Source: Microbacterium halotolerans (GTDB lineage Bacteria > Actinomycetota > Actinomycetes > Actinomycetales > Microbacteriaceae). From it: a stretch of 64,000 nt of DNA. Below, piece after piece: positions 1 to 8,657 of the stretch (position 1 is its first letter; each line of letters opens with the position of its first letter). A model generated the notes under the pieces. The model was not told the origin of the DNA, made no database searches, and worked only from the letters and a program-made list of their open reading frames with translations. The stretch lies in contig NZ_KZ984051.1 of the NCBI RefSeq assembly GCF_003569805.1, positions 1,157,606 through 1,221,605 on the forward strand. The letters are read 5' to 3'. A program made the translations under genes and the position numbers.

Positions 1-530
1 TCGACCTGCTCGAGGCCTTCGCGCTCGCGCGGGAGAGCAATCCCGATCTCCGCCTCGTCTTCGTCGGCGGAGAGACGCTGTTCGACTACCGTCCGTATCG
101 CGAGGAGTTCGAGCGTCGGGCCACGGAGCTCGGTCTGCAGCCCACCGTGCTCGGCGTCCTCCCGGACGACGAGGTTCCGGCCGTTGTGGCTGCCGCGCGT
201 GCACTCGGCTTCGTATCCACGAAGGAGGGCTTCGGTCTGGCCGCGATGGAGGCGCTCGCGGCCGGTGTGCCTGTGGTGGCGCGCGACCTTCCGGTGCTGC
301 GTGAGGTCTTCGGCGATGCCGTGAGCTACGCCGAGGACGTGCCGGGGATCGCCGCCGCGCTCGCCGCCGCGACGAGCACCGTTCGTGTGCACGATCCTGA
401 AGGAGGACGACGGTTGGCGGCGTCGTACACGTGGGATGCGGCGGCGTACGCTCATGTGCGGTTCTACGAGTCCCTGCTCAGGGCGAAGGGCGGCCACGAT
501 GCGGCAGTCGATCTCCTCCATCATCACTGA
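1..530 (+). CDS. GT4-family glycosyltransferase, C-terminal part (5' end outside window)
   Basis: The frame is open from the window edge and ends in three histidines before a TGA. About 175 residues are visible. They hold the donor-binding half of a GT-B fold: the segment around the STKEGFGLAAMEALAAG motif carries the E-x7-E signature of GT4 enzymes, followed by a PVVARDLPVLREVFGD loop that binds the nucleotide-sugar. The acceptor-binding N-terminal half is missing because the window begins inside the gene. The wording of the motif resembles the glycosyltransferase family found in actinobacterial nitrilase (MSMEG_0565-type) clusters, which is a recollection and was not searched. Its stop overlaps the start of the following ligase gene by 32 bp, so the two are probably cotranscribed and translationally coupled. 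Confidence 0.8.
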   Translation, partial: DLLEAFALARESNPDLRLVFVGGETLFDYRPYREEFERRATELGLQPTVLGVLPDDEVPAVVAAARALGFVSTKEGFGLAAMEALAAGVPVVARDLPVLREVFGDAVSYAEDVPGIAAALAAATSTVRVHDPEGGRRLAASYTWDAAAYAHVRFYESLLRAKGGHDAAVDLLHHH

Positions 531-1920
531 CCTCGCGAGGACCGACCCCTGCCGCGTCGTCGTGGTCGACCCCGCAGGGGAGCTCACGGCGCGAGCGCTG
601 GACGACGCTTCGACTCGCTTGGCGCACGCTTTTCGCGCACGCGGCGTCGACCAGGACGACCTCGTGATGGTGTCTTTGCCGAACGGCGGAGACTTCGTCA
701 TCGCGTGCGCTGCGATCTGGAAGGCCGGCGCGACGCCTCAGCCTGTGTCCACTGCGCTCACCGCCGCGGAGCGAACCGCACTCGAACGCCTCTCGAAACC
801 GTCGGCGTCCATCGGATCGCCCCCGTTGACTCCCGGTATCGCCTGGTTCGGATCGGTCGATGCGCCGCCGACCGGGCTCGTGCTGCCGGATCTGGCGGCC
901 ACCAGCTGGAAAGCAGCGACGACGTCGGGGTCGACGGGGACTCCCAAAGTGGTACGTTCAACGGCCGCCGCACTGCTCGACCCCACGCAACCCGTTGCTC
1001 CGTTCCTGCCGCTGCGTGCGACCCAACTGGTGTCCGGTCCGATGACGCATTCCGCCACCTTCACGTATGCTTTCCGCGGGCTGCTGACAGGCCATCGCCT
1101 GGTCATCCTGCATCGCTTCGACGAGCGTGCGTGGCTGGACGCCGTGGAGGAGCACCGGATCACATGGGCGCTCGTCGTTCCTACGATGATGCATCGACTG
1201 CTGCGCCTTCCGCCGGAGGAGCGTCGTCGCGACCGGCTGCGATCGGTCGAGTCGCTGCTGCATATGGGCGCCCCGTGCGCAGCCGACCTGAAGCGGGCCT
1301 TCCTCGACTGGGTCGGCGCTGCCAGGGTCGTCGAGGTCTACGCGGGGTCGGAGTCCAACGGGCTCACGATGATCCGGGGCGACGAATGGCTCGCTCACGA
1401 GGGGAGCGTCGGCAGGCCCATCGGAGGGACAGAGGTGCAGATCCGCTCCGCCGCCGGTGAAGCGGCAACAGGCAAGATCGGCGTCGTCTGGATGCGCAGA
1501 GGGCCGCATCCGTCCTACGAGTACATCGGAGCGGAGTCCAGGCGGGACGATGCGGGCTGGGACACGCTCGGAGACCTCGGCCATGTGGACGACGCCGGTT
1601 ATCTCTACCTCCACGACCGAGAGGATGATGTCATCAACCGCGGCGGCGAGAAGATCTATCCGGTTGCTGTCGAGCAGGTTCTCGAATCCCATCCGGATGT
1701 GCGCAGCGCTGTCGCGTTCGGCATTCGGGACGGCGTGCTCGGCCAGACGGTTGCGGCTGTCGTCGACGTCGGAGAAGCGATGGTCGGAGTCGATGATGTG
1801 GCTGCATGGGTCAGGCCCCGGCTGGGTCACCGTGCGCCGTCATCGATCGAGATCGTTCACGAGCCCATCCGCAACGACGCAGGCAAGACCTCCCGCCACG
1901 CCTGGGCGCTCCGGGCGTGA
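499..1920 (+). CDS. AMP-dependent synthetase/ligase (acyl-CoA synthetase-like)
   Basis: A 473-residue member of the class I adenylate-forming superfamily, which activates a carboxylate with ATP and usually transfers it to CoA. The phosphate-binding loop TSGSTGTPK lies near residues 142-150. The hinge region GYLYLHDREDD and the following GGEKIYP segment lie near 367-388. The catalytic lysine sits in the C-terminal NDAGKTSRH motif (about residue 463). I chose the ATG at 499 because AAGG lies ten bases upstream and the frame before it is the shadow of the glycosyltransferase. It overlaps the upstream gene by 32 bp. The protein is shorter than typical 540-600 residue acyl-CoA synthetases, mainly at the N-terminus. 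The substrate cannot be read from the sequence. Confidence 0.82.
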   Translation: MRQSISSIITDLARTDPCRVVVVDPAGELTARALDDASTRLAHAFRARGVDQDDLVMVSLPNGGDFVIACAAIWKAGATPQPVSTALTAAERTALERLSKPSASIGSPPLTPGIAWFGSVDAPPTGLVLPDLAATSWKAATTSGSTGTPKVVRSTAAALLDPTQPVAPFLPLRATQLVSGPMTHSATFTYAFRGLLTGHRLVILHRFDERAWLDAVEEHRITWALVVPTMMHRLLRLPPEERRRDRLRSVESLLHMGAPCAADLKRAFLDWVGAARVVEVYAGSESNGLTMIRGDEWLAHEGSVGRPIGGTEVQIRSAAGEAATGKIGVVWMRRGPHPSYEYIGAESRRDDAGWDTLGDLGHVDDAGYLYLHDREDDVINRGGEKIYPVAVEQVLESHPDVRSAVAFGIRDGVLGQTVAAVVDVGEAMVGVDDVAAWVRPRLGHRAPSSIEIVHEPIRNDAGKTSRHAWALRA

Positions 1921-2030
1921 CCTGTCCCGAGACACATCTCACGACGCCCTGAGATCTGACACCATCGTCCCCGTCGGTGAGGCCTCTCCGCGCGCCTGGG
2001 ACATCCGCATGTGGGGCGGGAATCGGCCCT

Positions 2031-3572
2031 CTACATCCCGGCCGCCTGCCGCACCCACGCGCTCTCGTCGCCCGACCACCGGTTCACCGGCATCTCGCGT
2101 GCGGCCGTCTCTGCGTGCATCCGGGTGAAAGCAGGTGCGAACACGGCGTTGAGCGCATCGAGTCTGTCCTGCTCCTCGCGGATTCCCGGCATCTCCTCGC
2201 GGAGGGTCGCGATGACGGCGTCCTCGTTGATCCGGGTGAGGCGGCCGTTCTCCACGGTGACCACACCGTCGACCATCACGCGCACGATCGACGAGCCGTT
2301 CTCGCTGTAGACCAGCTGGTTCTCCAGCCGATTGCGCGGCATGAACGCGAGCGTCTCGGTGTCGAACATCACCAGGTCGGCGCGCTTGCCCACCTCGAGC
2401 GACCCGATCGCATGGTCGAGCACGCCGCTGCGGGCGCCGCCGATCGTCGCGGCTTCCAGCACCTCAGGCACGGTGGGCCAGCGCTCGAAGTCGGGTTCGG
2501 TGACCTTGTGCAGCAGCGCTGCCGTCTTCATCACCTCCAGCAGTCGCGGCGAATCGCTCGAGGAGCATCCGTCTGTGCCGAGACCGAGGTTCACGCCCGC
2601 GTCGCGGTAGCGGCGCCACGGCAGGATGCCGGAGCCGAGCTTGAGATTGGAGATCGCGTTGTGCGACACCGAGACTCCCGCCCGCGCGATCCGCTCGATG
2701 TCGTCGTCGGTCACCCAGATGCCGTGCGCGAAGGTCGTCCGCTCGCTGAGAGCGCCGATCTCGTCGAGATGCTGCACCAGCGTGCGCCCGCCGTAGAGCT
2801 CGTCGCCCGTGACCGCCTGGGTCTTCGTCTCCAGCACGTGCACGTGCACCTCGGCGTCGTGCTGAGCGGCGAGCTCCGTCGCCCCGACCAGCAGGTCGTC
2901 TGTGCAGCGCTGCGGACCGGACGGGGCCAGCATGTATCGGATGCGCCCGCCCGCGGTGCCGTGATGCCGCTCGAACGCGGACCGCGAGAAGCCGAGGTAC
3001 TCGTCGGCGGTCAGTGCGGGCTCCGCCCGCACCTCGCGCACCAGCTCATCCGGCAGCCAGTCGGCCACGAACGGCAGCGTGTCGACGAACGGCCGGTTGA
3101 TGATGTGGCCGGACACATTGGCACGGATGCCGATATCCGTGTACGCGTCGACCACGGCCGCCAGCTGGTCGACGTCCTGCCCCGGCGTCTCGAGCACGTC
3201 GTCGATCAGCGTCGTCACGCCGGCCTTCATAGACTCCATCGCGAACATCAGCGACCGCAGCCGGATCAGATCCGGGCTCATCCGGCCGGCGCCCAGGATC
3301 GGGTACGAGCACAGCATCCACAGTTCGAGCGGCACGTTGTCGTACCGGCCCTTGGCGAAGTACTCCCAAGAGTGCGTGTGCGCGTTCACGAAGCCCGGTG
3401 TGATCAGCAGGCCGTTGGCATCGATCACCTCCTCACCCGGGTGCGCCTGCAGAGCCGGGCCCATCTGCGTGATCCGGCCGTCGGAGATCCGGATGTCCGT
3501 GCGCACGGGGGCGGCATGGGTGGCATCGTCCATCGTGATGACGTCGCCGCCGCGGATCAGGGCTGCGCTCAT
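2031..3572 (-). CDS. Amidohydrolase (cytosine/purine deaminase-like, ATZ/TRZ type)
   Basis: 513 residues of the metal-dependent amidohydrolase superfamily, which hydrolyses amino or chloro groups or cyclic amides on N-heterocycles. The first two metal ligands are in the HTH motif at residues 65-67. Further metal-site segments are HVHVLETK, FAHGIWV and the LGTDGCSSSD aspartate loop, followed by the usual C-terminal beta strand (GKRADLVMFD). Its ATG overlaps the stop of the upstream NCS1 permease by 4 bp (ATGA), so permease and hydrolase form one operon. That pairing suggests an imported nucleobase-like heterocycle as substrate. About 110 bp separate its stop from the convergent ligase gene, and I see no strong terminator there. 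Confidence 0.85.
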   Translation of the reverse strand: MSAALIRGGDVITMDDATHAAPVRTDIRISDGRITQMGPALQAHPGEEVIDANGLLITPGFVNAHTHSWEYFAKGRYDNVPLELWMLCSYPILGAGRMSPDLIRLRSLMFAMESMKAGVTTLIDDVLETPGQDVDQLAAVVDAYTDIGIRANVSGHIINRPFVDTLPFVADWLPDELVREVRAEPALTADEYLGFSRSAFERHHGTAGGRIRYMLAPSGPQRCTDDLLVGATELAAQHDAEVHVHVLETKTQAVTGDELYGGRTLVQHLDEIGALSERTTFAHGIWVTDDDIERIARAGVSVSHNAISNLKLGSGILPWRRYRDAGVNLGLGTDGCSSSDSPRLLEVMKTAALLHKVTEPDFERWPTVPEVLEAATIGGARSGVLDHAIGSLEVGKRADLVMFDTETLAFMPRNRLENQLVYSENGSSIVRVMVDGVVTVENGRLTRINEDAVIATLREEMPGIREEQDRLDALNAVFAPAFTRMHAETAAREMPVNRWSGDESAWVRQAAGM

Positions 3573-4906
3573 TCTGGGGCTCCGATCCTCTCTCGCTGCG
3601 TGCGTTCGGAGCCATCGACGCTCGACCCGCCTCTGCTCATCCGTGAGACGGCGTGGCAGATGGGCGCGGCGACGATCGCCACGATCACGCCCTGCACGGC
3701 AGGGCTGCCGATGCCGGTCACCGTACCGAACACAGCGGCTCCGGTGCCGCACAGGTAGGCGATGACGCCTGGCCAGACGAATGCTGTCGCCCGATCGACG
3801 AGCGTACCGGGGTCGCGCGTGCGCCACACGAACAGGAAGGTGCCGATGATCACGCCGCCCAGGGGCGGGATCACGGTGCCGAGCAGCACGAGGAAGCCGG
3901 TCAGCGCGTCGGCGAGCCCGGTGACCGCGAGGGCGGTGCCGATCACGACGCCGCCGACGATGAAGGGCCGCTTGGTGCCCCTGCCGAACATCTCGGCGCC
4001 CGCGACGCCGAAGGCGTACGCTGCGTTGTCGTTCGTGGTCCAGAGGTTGAACGTCAGCATGAACACGCCGAGCCCCGCGAGCCCGAGCGTCATCAGCAGC
4101 GCGGTGAAGTCCGGCTCGCCGAAGGCGACGGCGCCGGCCCCGCCGAAGAAGAGCATCGCCGTCTCGATCACGATCAGCGAGCCGAAGCTCACCAGGAACG
4201 CGACGCGGGCGCTGCGGGCGAAGCGCGCCCAGTTGCCGATCTGCGTGCCGCCCGAGATGAAGGTGCCGATCATCATCGTCAGGGCGAGCCCCGGCGGAAT
4301 GGACCCGTCACCGGTCGTGGCGAACATCCCGTCCCATCCGCCGATCTCGTCGACCGAGACCGTCGTGATCCAGATGCACAGGGCGAACATCAGCGGAACC
4401 GACACCCACGACAGGATCTCGATGCCTTTGAATCCCCAGTACGCCGTCGTCGCCATCAGCACGCCGCCCAGAACGGACAGCGGCCACGAGACGCTCCAGC
4501 CCAGCGCGGAGGAGAGCAGGTCGGAGAAGATGCCGACCGTGATGCCGTACCAGCCGATCTGCGTTCCGCCGAGCACGAGCGATGCCCACTTGCCGCCGAC
4601 GCGGCCGAGCACCAGCCGCGAGACGAGCACGGTCGACAGCCCGGTGCGCGCGCTCGCCGCGGCCAGTGTCGCGACGTATGCGGCGAGCACCACGGAGGCG
4701 ACGACTGCCAGGCCCAGGAACGGCCCGAACCCGAATGCGCCGGCGACCTGCCCGCCCGTGACCATCGTGGGTGTGAAGAAGACGAAGCCCGCCACGACGA
4801 CGAGCAGTGAGAACCAGCTCCGTCTGGCGTGCGCGGGAACTCGGGTGAGGGGATAGTCCTGATCGACGGGTGCGGCTGGTGCCGGAGGGGGAGAGGTCGT
4901 GGTCAT
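3569..4906 (-). CDS. NCS1-family permease (cytosine/purine type)
   Basis: 445 residues with about twelve hydrophobic segments, in the nucleobase:cation symporter-1 family (CodB-like). The N-terminal segment after PLTRVPAHARRSW leads into TM1, and the YWGFKGIE and NNDNAAYAFG-like patches (here TTNDNAAYAFGVAG) are typical of cytosine/allantoin permeases. The ATG at 4906 is preceded by a good Shine-Dalgarno sequence (GAAAGGAGCG). An upstream extension of the frame has the basic composition of a shadow and was rejected. The gene is translationally coupled to the amidohydrolase and lies divergent to a PucR regulator. It probably imports the substrate of the hydrolase; which heterocycle is unknown. 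Confidence 0.88.
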   Translation of the reverse strand: MTTTSPPPAPAAPVDQDYPLTRVPAHARRSWFSLLVVVAGFVFFTPTMVTGGQVAGAFGFGPFLGLAVVASVVLAAYVATLAAASARTGLSTVLVSRLVLGRVGGKWASLVLGGTQIGWYGITVGIFSDLLSSALGWSVSWPLSVLGGVLMATTAYWGFKGIEILSWVSVPLMFALCIWITTVSVDEIGGWDGMFATTGDGSIPPGLALTMMIGTFISGGTQIGNWARFARSARVAFLVSFGSLIVIETAMLFFGGAGAVAFGEPDFTALLMTLGLAGLGVFMLTFNLWTTNDNAAYAFGVAGAEMFGRGTKRPFIVGGVVIGTALAVTGLADALTGFLVLLGTVIPPLGGVIIGTFLFVWRTRDPGTLVDRATAFVWPGVIAYLCGTGAAVFGTVTGIGSPAVQGVIVAIVAAPICHAVSRMSRGGSSVDGSERTQRERIGAPE

Positions 4907-5022
4907 GTGACGCTCCTTTCGCTGCCCGCCATTCGAGCCGGTGATTGTTTCGTCGCCGTTGCGTCGCCGGATGGAGTGGGCGACCCACCCCGCACGCGCG
5001 AGGTGCGGTGTGGGGACGCACA

Positions 5023-5038
5023 CCCGTGGAAACACGGG
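5023..5038. promoter_or_regulatory. Candidate operator in permease/PucR divergent region
   Basis: The 171-bp region between the divergent permease and pucR-type genes contains a perfect inverted repeat, CCCGTG-GAAA-CACGGG. It lies about 40 bp before the regulator start. A second GC-rich hairpin lies just before it (around 4986-5013). Either could be a PucR binding site or part of the regulator's own promoter. This is sequence symmetry only. Confidence 0.35.
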
Positions 5039-5077
5039 CGATATTGATCGGCAACGGCGCAGTCGTAGCGTGGCGGC

Positions 5078-6163
5078 ATGCCGACGATCCCGGATGTCCT
5101 GTACGAGCGGATGCCGGATGCCATCCGGGTCGACGACGTGCTGCGATGGGCTCAGCCGCATGTCGATCTGGTCGGGTTCGCGGTTGGGCGGGACAGGATC
5201 ATCCGGTGGCCGCTGCCCACGGACCTGCTCGACCCGAGCCCGTTCCTGCGCGGCGGCGAGCTCGTGCTCACGTCGGGCATCTCGATCCTCGATGCGGCGT
5301 CGCAGCGTCAGTTCGTCGAGGTGGTGTCAGCGGCGGGGGCGGCAGCGATCGGCTACGCGCTCGGTGTGGTCACCGACACCGTGCCTTCCGCGCTGATCCG
5401 TGCGGCGAACGAGCGCGGGCTCGCGGTGATCTCCGTGCCGCACGACGTGCCGTTCGTCGAGATCATCCAGCAGTTCTCGGTCGAACGTCATCGCCGCGAG
5501 GGCGAGTCCCGCGAACGCGCCAGGGTCGGTGCGATCGTCGAGATGGTGCGCCGCGGGCAGGCGAGTGCACGCGTGCTGGTTCCCGAGCTCGAGGACTCTT
5601 CCGCTGCGGTGCATATCGTCGTCTCGAAGGGATCGCCGCTGCCCGTTGAGGGATCGCCGCTTCGAGGGGCATCGGGGCCGTACGAGATCGCGATCGTGCC
5701 GGTGGGGGAGACGACGGCGGGTGCGCCTCCGCTCGTGTCGGCGGAGGTTCCGTTCGGATGGAGCGGACCCGTCGAACTCGACCGCGCGGCAACGAGCATC
5801 CGCGAGGCCTTCGCCGCCGCGGCAGTGGCCGAACGGACCGGCACACCGGCCGGGCCGCGTGACCTGGCCACTCTCGAAGGCCTCGCGCGTCGGCTCACGC
5901 CGGAGCAGGCCGCACCGTTCGCGCGGCACGTGATCGGCCCGCTGCGCGACTACGACGCCCGGCATCGAACACGGCTGCTGCACACCGTCGAAGTCGCCTG
6001 CCGGACGGATGGCGCGATCGCGCGGGCGACCGACGAGCTGTTCGTGCACGAGAACACGCTGCGCAAGCGGGCCGCGCGTATCCACGCGCTCACCGGCCTC
6101 AACCCGCTGCGCGGCGTCGACCGCGCCGCGTTCGTCATCGCGCTGCTCGCCGACGCGGGGTGA
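5078..6163 (+). CDS. PucR-family transcriptional regulator
   Basis: 361 residues. The N-terminal part (about residues 15-135) is the PucR purine-catabolism ligand domain, with the LRGGELVLTSG and AANERGLAVISVPHDVPFVEI stretches. The C-terminal 60 residues contain the PucR-type helix-turn-helix (FVHENTLRKRAARIHALTGLNP). The family usually has about 500 residues with a GGDEF-like middle region; here the linker is much shorter, so the middle domain is reduced. It is divergent from the NCS1 permease/amidohydrolase operon, the common arrangement for a PucR activator of nucleobase or ureide catabolism. Regulation of that operon is therefore the likely role. Confidence 0.85.
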   Translation: MPTIPDVLYERMPDAIRVDDVLRWAQPHVDLVGFAVGRDRIIRWPLPTDLLDPSPFLRGGELVLTSGISILDAASQRQFVEVVSAAGAAAIGYALGVVTDTVPSALIRAANERGLAVISVPHDVPFVEIIQQFSVERHRREGESRERARVGAIVEMVRRGQASARVLVPELEDSSAAVHIVVSKGSPLPVEGSPLRGASGPYEIAIVPVGETTAGAPPLVSAEVPFGWSGPVELDRAATSIREAFAAAAVAERTGTPAGPRDLATLEGLARRLTPEQAAPFARHVIGPLRDYDARHRTRLLHTVEVACRTDGAIARATDELFVHENTLRKRAARIHALTGLNPLRGVDRAAFVIALLADAG

Positions 6164-6206
6164 AGGCACGGGGCGCCGACGAACACGCTGCGCCGCGAGG
6201 TACTGC

Positions 6207-6264
6207 TTCATCTGTGCCGCTCGTCGGTTTGCGGCGCCCAGACGCCGCGGACGGCGCAGATGAA
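6207..6264. repeat. Palindromic intergenic repeat, family A copy 1
   Basis: A 58-bp imperfect palindrome beginning TTCATCTGTGC and ending GGCGCAGATGAA. A second copy of the same length lies 45 bp further on (6310-6367). The two share termini and the GCGGCGCC core. The 315-bp gap 6164-6478 holds these two repeats and a terminator and no credible gene. Confidence 0.75.
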
Positions 6265-6309
6265 CGCGGTGCGGACGGGCCCTGGTGTGCTCGGCGTCGA
6301 CGCGGCGCC

Positions 6310-6367
6310 TTCGTCTGTGCGCTTCGCCGGTTCTGCGGCGCCGAACACCGCGTTCGGCGCAGACGAA
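6310..6367. repeat. Palindromic intergenic repeat, family A copy 2
   Basis: A 58-bp imperfect palindrome beginning TTCGTCTGTGC and ending CGGCGCAGACGAA. It is in direct orientation with the copy at 6207-6264. The paired change in the termini (CATC/GATG in copy 1, CGTC/GACG here) keeps base pairing, as expected for an element selected as a hairpin. Confidence 0.75.
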
Positions 6368-6425
6368 GCGTGCGGGTCAGACCGTGTGCGCGTCCGACCC
6401 GGCGACGATGTGCGCCGCACGCTCT

Positions 6426-6469
6426 GCCGGCTCGTCTTCTCCCCCGTGCGGCGGAGAAGACGAGCCGGC
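6426..6469. terminator. Strong hairpin terminator after TIM-barrel gene
   Basis: A 17-bp perfect stem (GCCGGCTCGTCTTCTCC paired with its complement) with a 10-base loop. It lies 10 bp beyond the stop of the minus-strand TIM-barrel gene. No long T-run follows, as is usual in high-GC actinobacteria. Confidence 0.7.
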
Positions 6470-6478
6470 TCGCCATGA

Positions 6479-7303
6479 TCAGTCGAAGGTCACGGCCTTG
6501 AACCTCTCCGTCTGCTCGCGGATGCCGATCTCGGTGGGGAGGCGCTCGATCGAGCTGGCGCCGAAGAAGCCGACGATGCCCTCCGTGTGCGAGAGCACGT
6601 ACTGCGCGTCACTCGGCTCGGCGATCGGACCGCCGTGGCACAGCACGAGGATGTCGGGGTTGACGGCGACGGCCGCATCGCGCATCGCCTGCACGCGCTC
6701 GACGGACTCGTCCAGCGTGAGCGCGGTGCTCGCGCCGATGGAGCCCTTCGTGGTCAGCCCCATGTGCGGCACGAGGACGTCGGCGCCGGCCTCGGCCATG
6801 GCGGTCGCCTGCTCCGGATCGAACACGTAGGGGCTCGTGAGCAGGTCGCGTTCGTGCGCCTGACGGATCATGTCGACCTCGAGATCGAAGCCCATGCCGG
6901 TCTCCTCGAGGTTGGCGCGGAACGTGCCGTCGATGAGCCCGACGGTGGGGAAGTTCTGCACGCCGGCGAAGCCTGCGCTCTTGACCTCGTCGAGGAAGCG
7001 ACCCATCACGCGGAACGGGTCGGTGCCGTTCACGCCGGCGAGCACGGGGGTGTCCTTCACGACGGGAAGCACTTCGTTCGCCATCTCCATCACGATCGCG
7101 TTGGCGTCTCCGTACGCCATCAGACCGGCCAACGAGCCGCGCCCCGCCATCCGATAGCGGCCCGAGTTGTAGATGATGATCAGGTCGATGCCACCCGCCT
7201 CAGCCGACTTCGCAGAGATGCCGGTGCCTGCGCCGCCGCCGATGACGGGTCGGCCAGCGGCGACGGTGGCATTCAGCCGCTGCAGTGCTGTGGTGCGATC
7301 CAT
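6479..7303 (-). CDS. TIM-barrel protein of the PEP-hydrolase-like/Tm-1 C-domain family
   Basis: 274 residues with the features of the predicted TIM-barrel family often labelled phosphoenolpyruvate hydrolase-like: an early [17 protein letters not shown] motif, the [21 protein letters not shown] segment, [24 protein letters not shown] and [10 protein letters not shown]. The biochemical reaction is not established for most members. I chose the ATG at 7303 because AGGA lies seven bases upstream; a GTG at 7318 overlapping the upstream stop (GTGA) is an alternative that would add five residues. The gene directly follows the Tm-1-like gene. In tomato Tm-1 and fungal homologues both domains are fused in one protein, so these two bacterial products probably work together. 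Confidence 0.8.
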   Translation of the reverse strand: MDRTTALQRLNATVAAGRPVIGGGAGTGISAKSAEAGGIDLIIIYNSGRYRMAGRGSLAGLMAYGDANAIVMEMANEVLPVVKDTPVLAGVNGTDPFRVMGRFLDEVKSAGFAGVQNFPTVGLIDGTFRANLEETGMGFDLEVDMIRQAHERDLLTSPYVFDPEQATAMAEAGADVLVPHMGLTTKGSIGASTALTLDESVERVQAMRDAAVAVNPDILVLCHGGPIAEPSDAQYVLSHTEGIVGFFGASSIERLPTEIGIREQTERFKAVTFD

Positions 7304-7314
7304 GGTGTGGTTCC

Positions 7315-8550
7315 TCACTCCTCGTTGTGGTCCTGTGCGGAGATCAGGGCGTGCAGCCGACGCGCGGCGTCTCGCCCGAACCCCTGGTCGTTGATGTGAC
7401 GGTCGTCCTCGGCCACGTCGACGTGGGACCCGGCCAGCGTGCTGCGCACGGCGTCGAACAGCGCGGTGTCGGCATCGGAATCATGGAATGGGGCACCTTC
7501 GACATCGATACCGCTCACGCCGCCGCGGGGGATGATCATGTTCACCGGCCCACGCGCATCCGCGAGCTTGGCTCCGATGCGGCGGCCGAGCTCCGCATTC
7601 TCCTCGCGCGTGGTCCGCATCAGTGTCACGGTCGCGTTGTGCACGACGAAGTCGCGATCGTCGAACTGCGCTGGCACGTGCTCACGCGGCCCGAAGTTGA
7701 CCATGTCGAGAGCGCCGAGCGAGACCACCTGCGGCAAGCCGGCCCTGCCCGCGGCCGTGAGCCGGTCGGGTCCGGCGGTGAGGACACCGCCGACCAGATC
7801 ATCCGCGAGCTCGGTGGTGGTCAGGTCGAGCACGCCGACCAGCTGCCTGCCCCCGGCGAGCTTCTCCAGCGCACGTCCGCCGGCGCCCGTGGCGTGGAAT
7901 ACGAGCGGTTCATAGCCCAGGGCGACCAGCTCGGCGCGCGCCTCGTCGACGGCGGGCGTCGTCAGCCCGAACATCGACAGGCCGACCAGCGGACGGTGCG
8001 CGGCGCCGCTGCGCGAGCGCCGAGCGTGGTGGGCCGCCGCCATCGCGGCGATCGCGGCGGCGGCGTTGTCGAAGACCTGCTCGGAGATCGAGTTGATCCC
8101 TGCGACGTCGACCACGGAGTACATCAGGGTGACGTCGGATTCGCCGACGTACGGGGAGACATCTCCAGAAGCCATGGTCGACACGAGCAGCTTCGGCACG
8201 CCGATGGGCAGCGCCCTCATCGCGCGGGACGCCACGGATGAGCCGCCCGAGCCGCCGACGGCGAGCACACCGTCGACCTCGCCCTGTTCGTGCATCCGGA
8301 TGAGCGTCGCCGTTGCGCCGTCCGCCATGGCATCCATGGCGGCGCCGCGATCACCTGCGTCGCGCAGCTGCTGCAGGTCTCCGCCTGCCGCCGCCGCGAC
8401 CTCGGCCGGTGACACGTCAGCACGCGCCTCCGAGAACGGGCCGACGTCGATCGTGACGACCTCGGCGCCGTGTGCTCGCACATGTTCGGCAAGCCATGCG
8501 TACTCGCTGCCCTTCGTATCCATGGTGCCGATCAGCACGACAGTGGTCAT
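7315..8550 (-). CDS. Tm-1-like ATP-binding domain protein (UPF0261)
   Basis: 411 residues. The N-terminus [17 protein letters not shown] is the hallmark of the Tm-1-like/UPF0261 family, followed by [38 protein letters not shown] and a C-terminal [12 protein letters not shown] segment. In plant Tm-1 this domain binds ATP and inhibits tobamovirus replication; the bacterial role is unknown. Length matches the family. The ATG at 8550 was chosen over an upstream in-frame extension because the family begins at this motif and AGGAG lies in front. It is operonic with the TIM-barrel gene (gap of about 11 bp) and divergent from a MocR-type regulator. Confidence 0.85.
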   Translation of the reverse strand: MTTVVLIGTMDTKGSEYAWLAEHVRAHGAEVVTIDVGPFSEARADVSPAEVAAAAGGDLQQLRDAGDRGAAMDAMADGATATLIRMHEQGEVDGVLAVGGSGGSSVASRAMRALPIGVPKLLVSTMASGDVSPYVGESDVTLMYSVVDVAGINSISEQVFDNAAAAIAAMAAAHHARRSRSGAAHRPLVGLSMFGLTTPAVDEARAELVALGYEPLVFHATGAGGRALEKLAGGRQLVGVLDLTTTELADDLVGGVLTAGPDRLTAAGRAGLPQVVSLGALDMVNFGPREHVPAQFDDRDFVVHNATVTLMRTTREENAELGRRIGAKLADARGPVNMIIPRGGVSGIDVEGAPFHDSDADTALFDAVRSTLAGSHVDVAEDDRHINDQGFGRDAARRLHALISAQDHNEE

Positions 8551-8626
8551 GGCCGCTCCTCTTCGTCGAGACGTGTGGGGGAAGTCCTCAGGCCAGCATG
8601 CGCGGTCAGATGGGGTGGCGTGTGGT

Positions 8627-8644
8627 CCAATTGACGAGAATTGG
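8627..8644. promoter_or_regulatory. Candidate MocR operator in divergent promoter
   Basis: The inverted repeat CCAATT-GACGAG-AATTGG lies between the Tm-1-like operon and the divergent MocR gene and overlaps a TTGACG -35-like hexamer (8631-8636). AT-rich GGTCCAA/TTGGTTC half-sites are typical of MocR/PdxR-type regulators. The position 14 bp before the regulator start fits autoregulation together with control of the divergent operon. Confidence 0.5.
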
Positions 8645-8657
8645 TTCAGAGGTTGGA

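Noticed and set aside
1..3827. A complete nitrilase (MSMEG_0565-type) cluster at the left edge
   Set aside because: Only the glycosyltransferase end and a ligase are visible; the diagnostic nitrilase and radical-SAM genes would lie outside the window.
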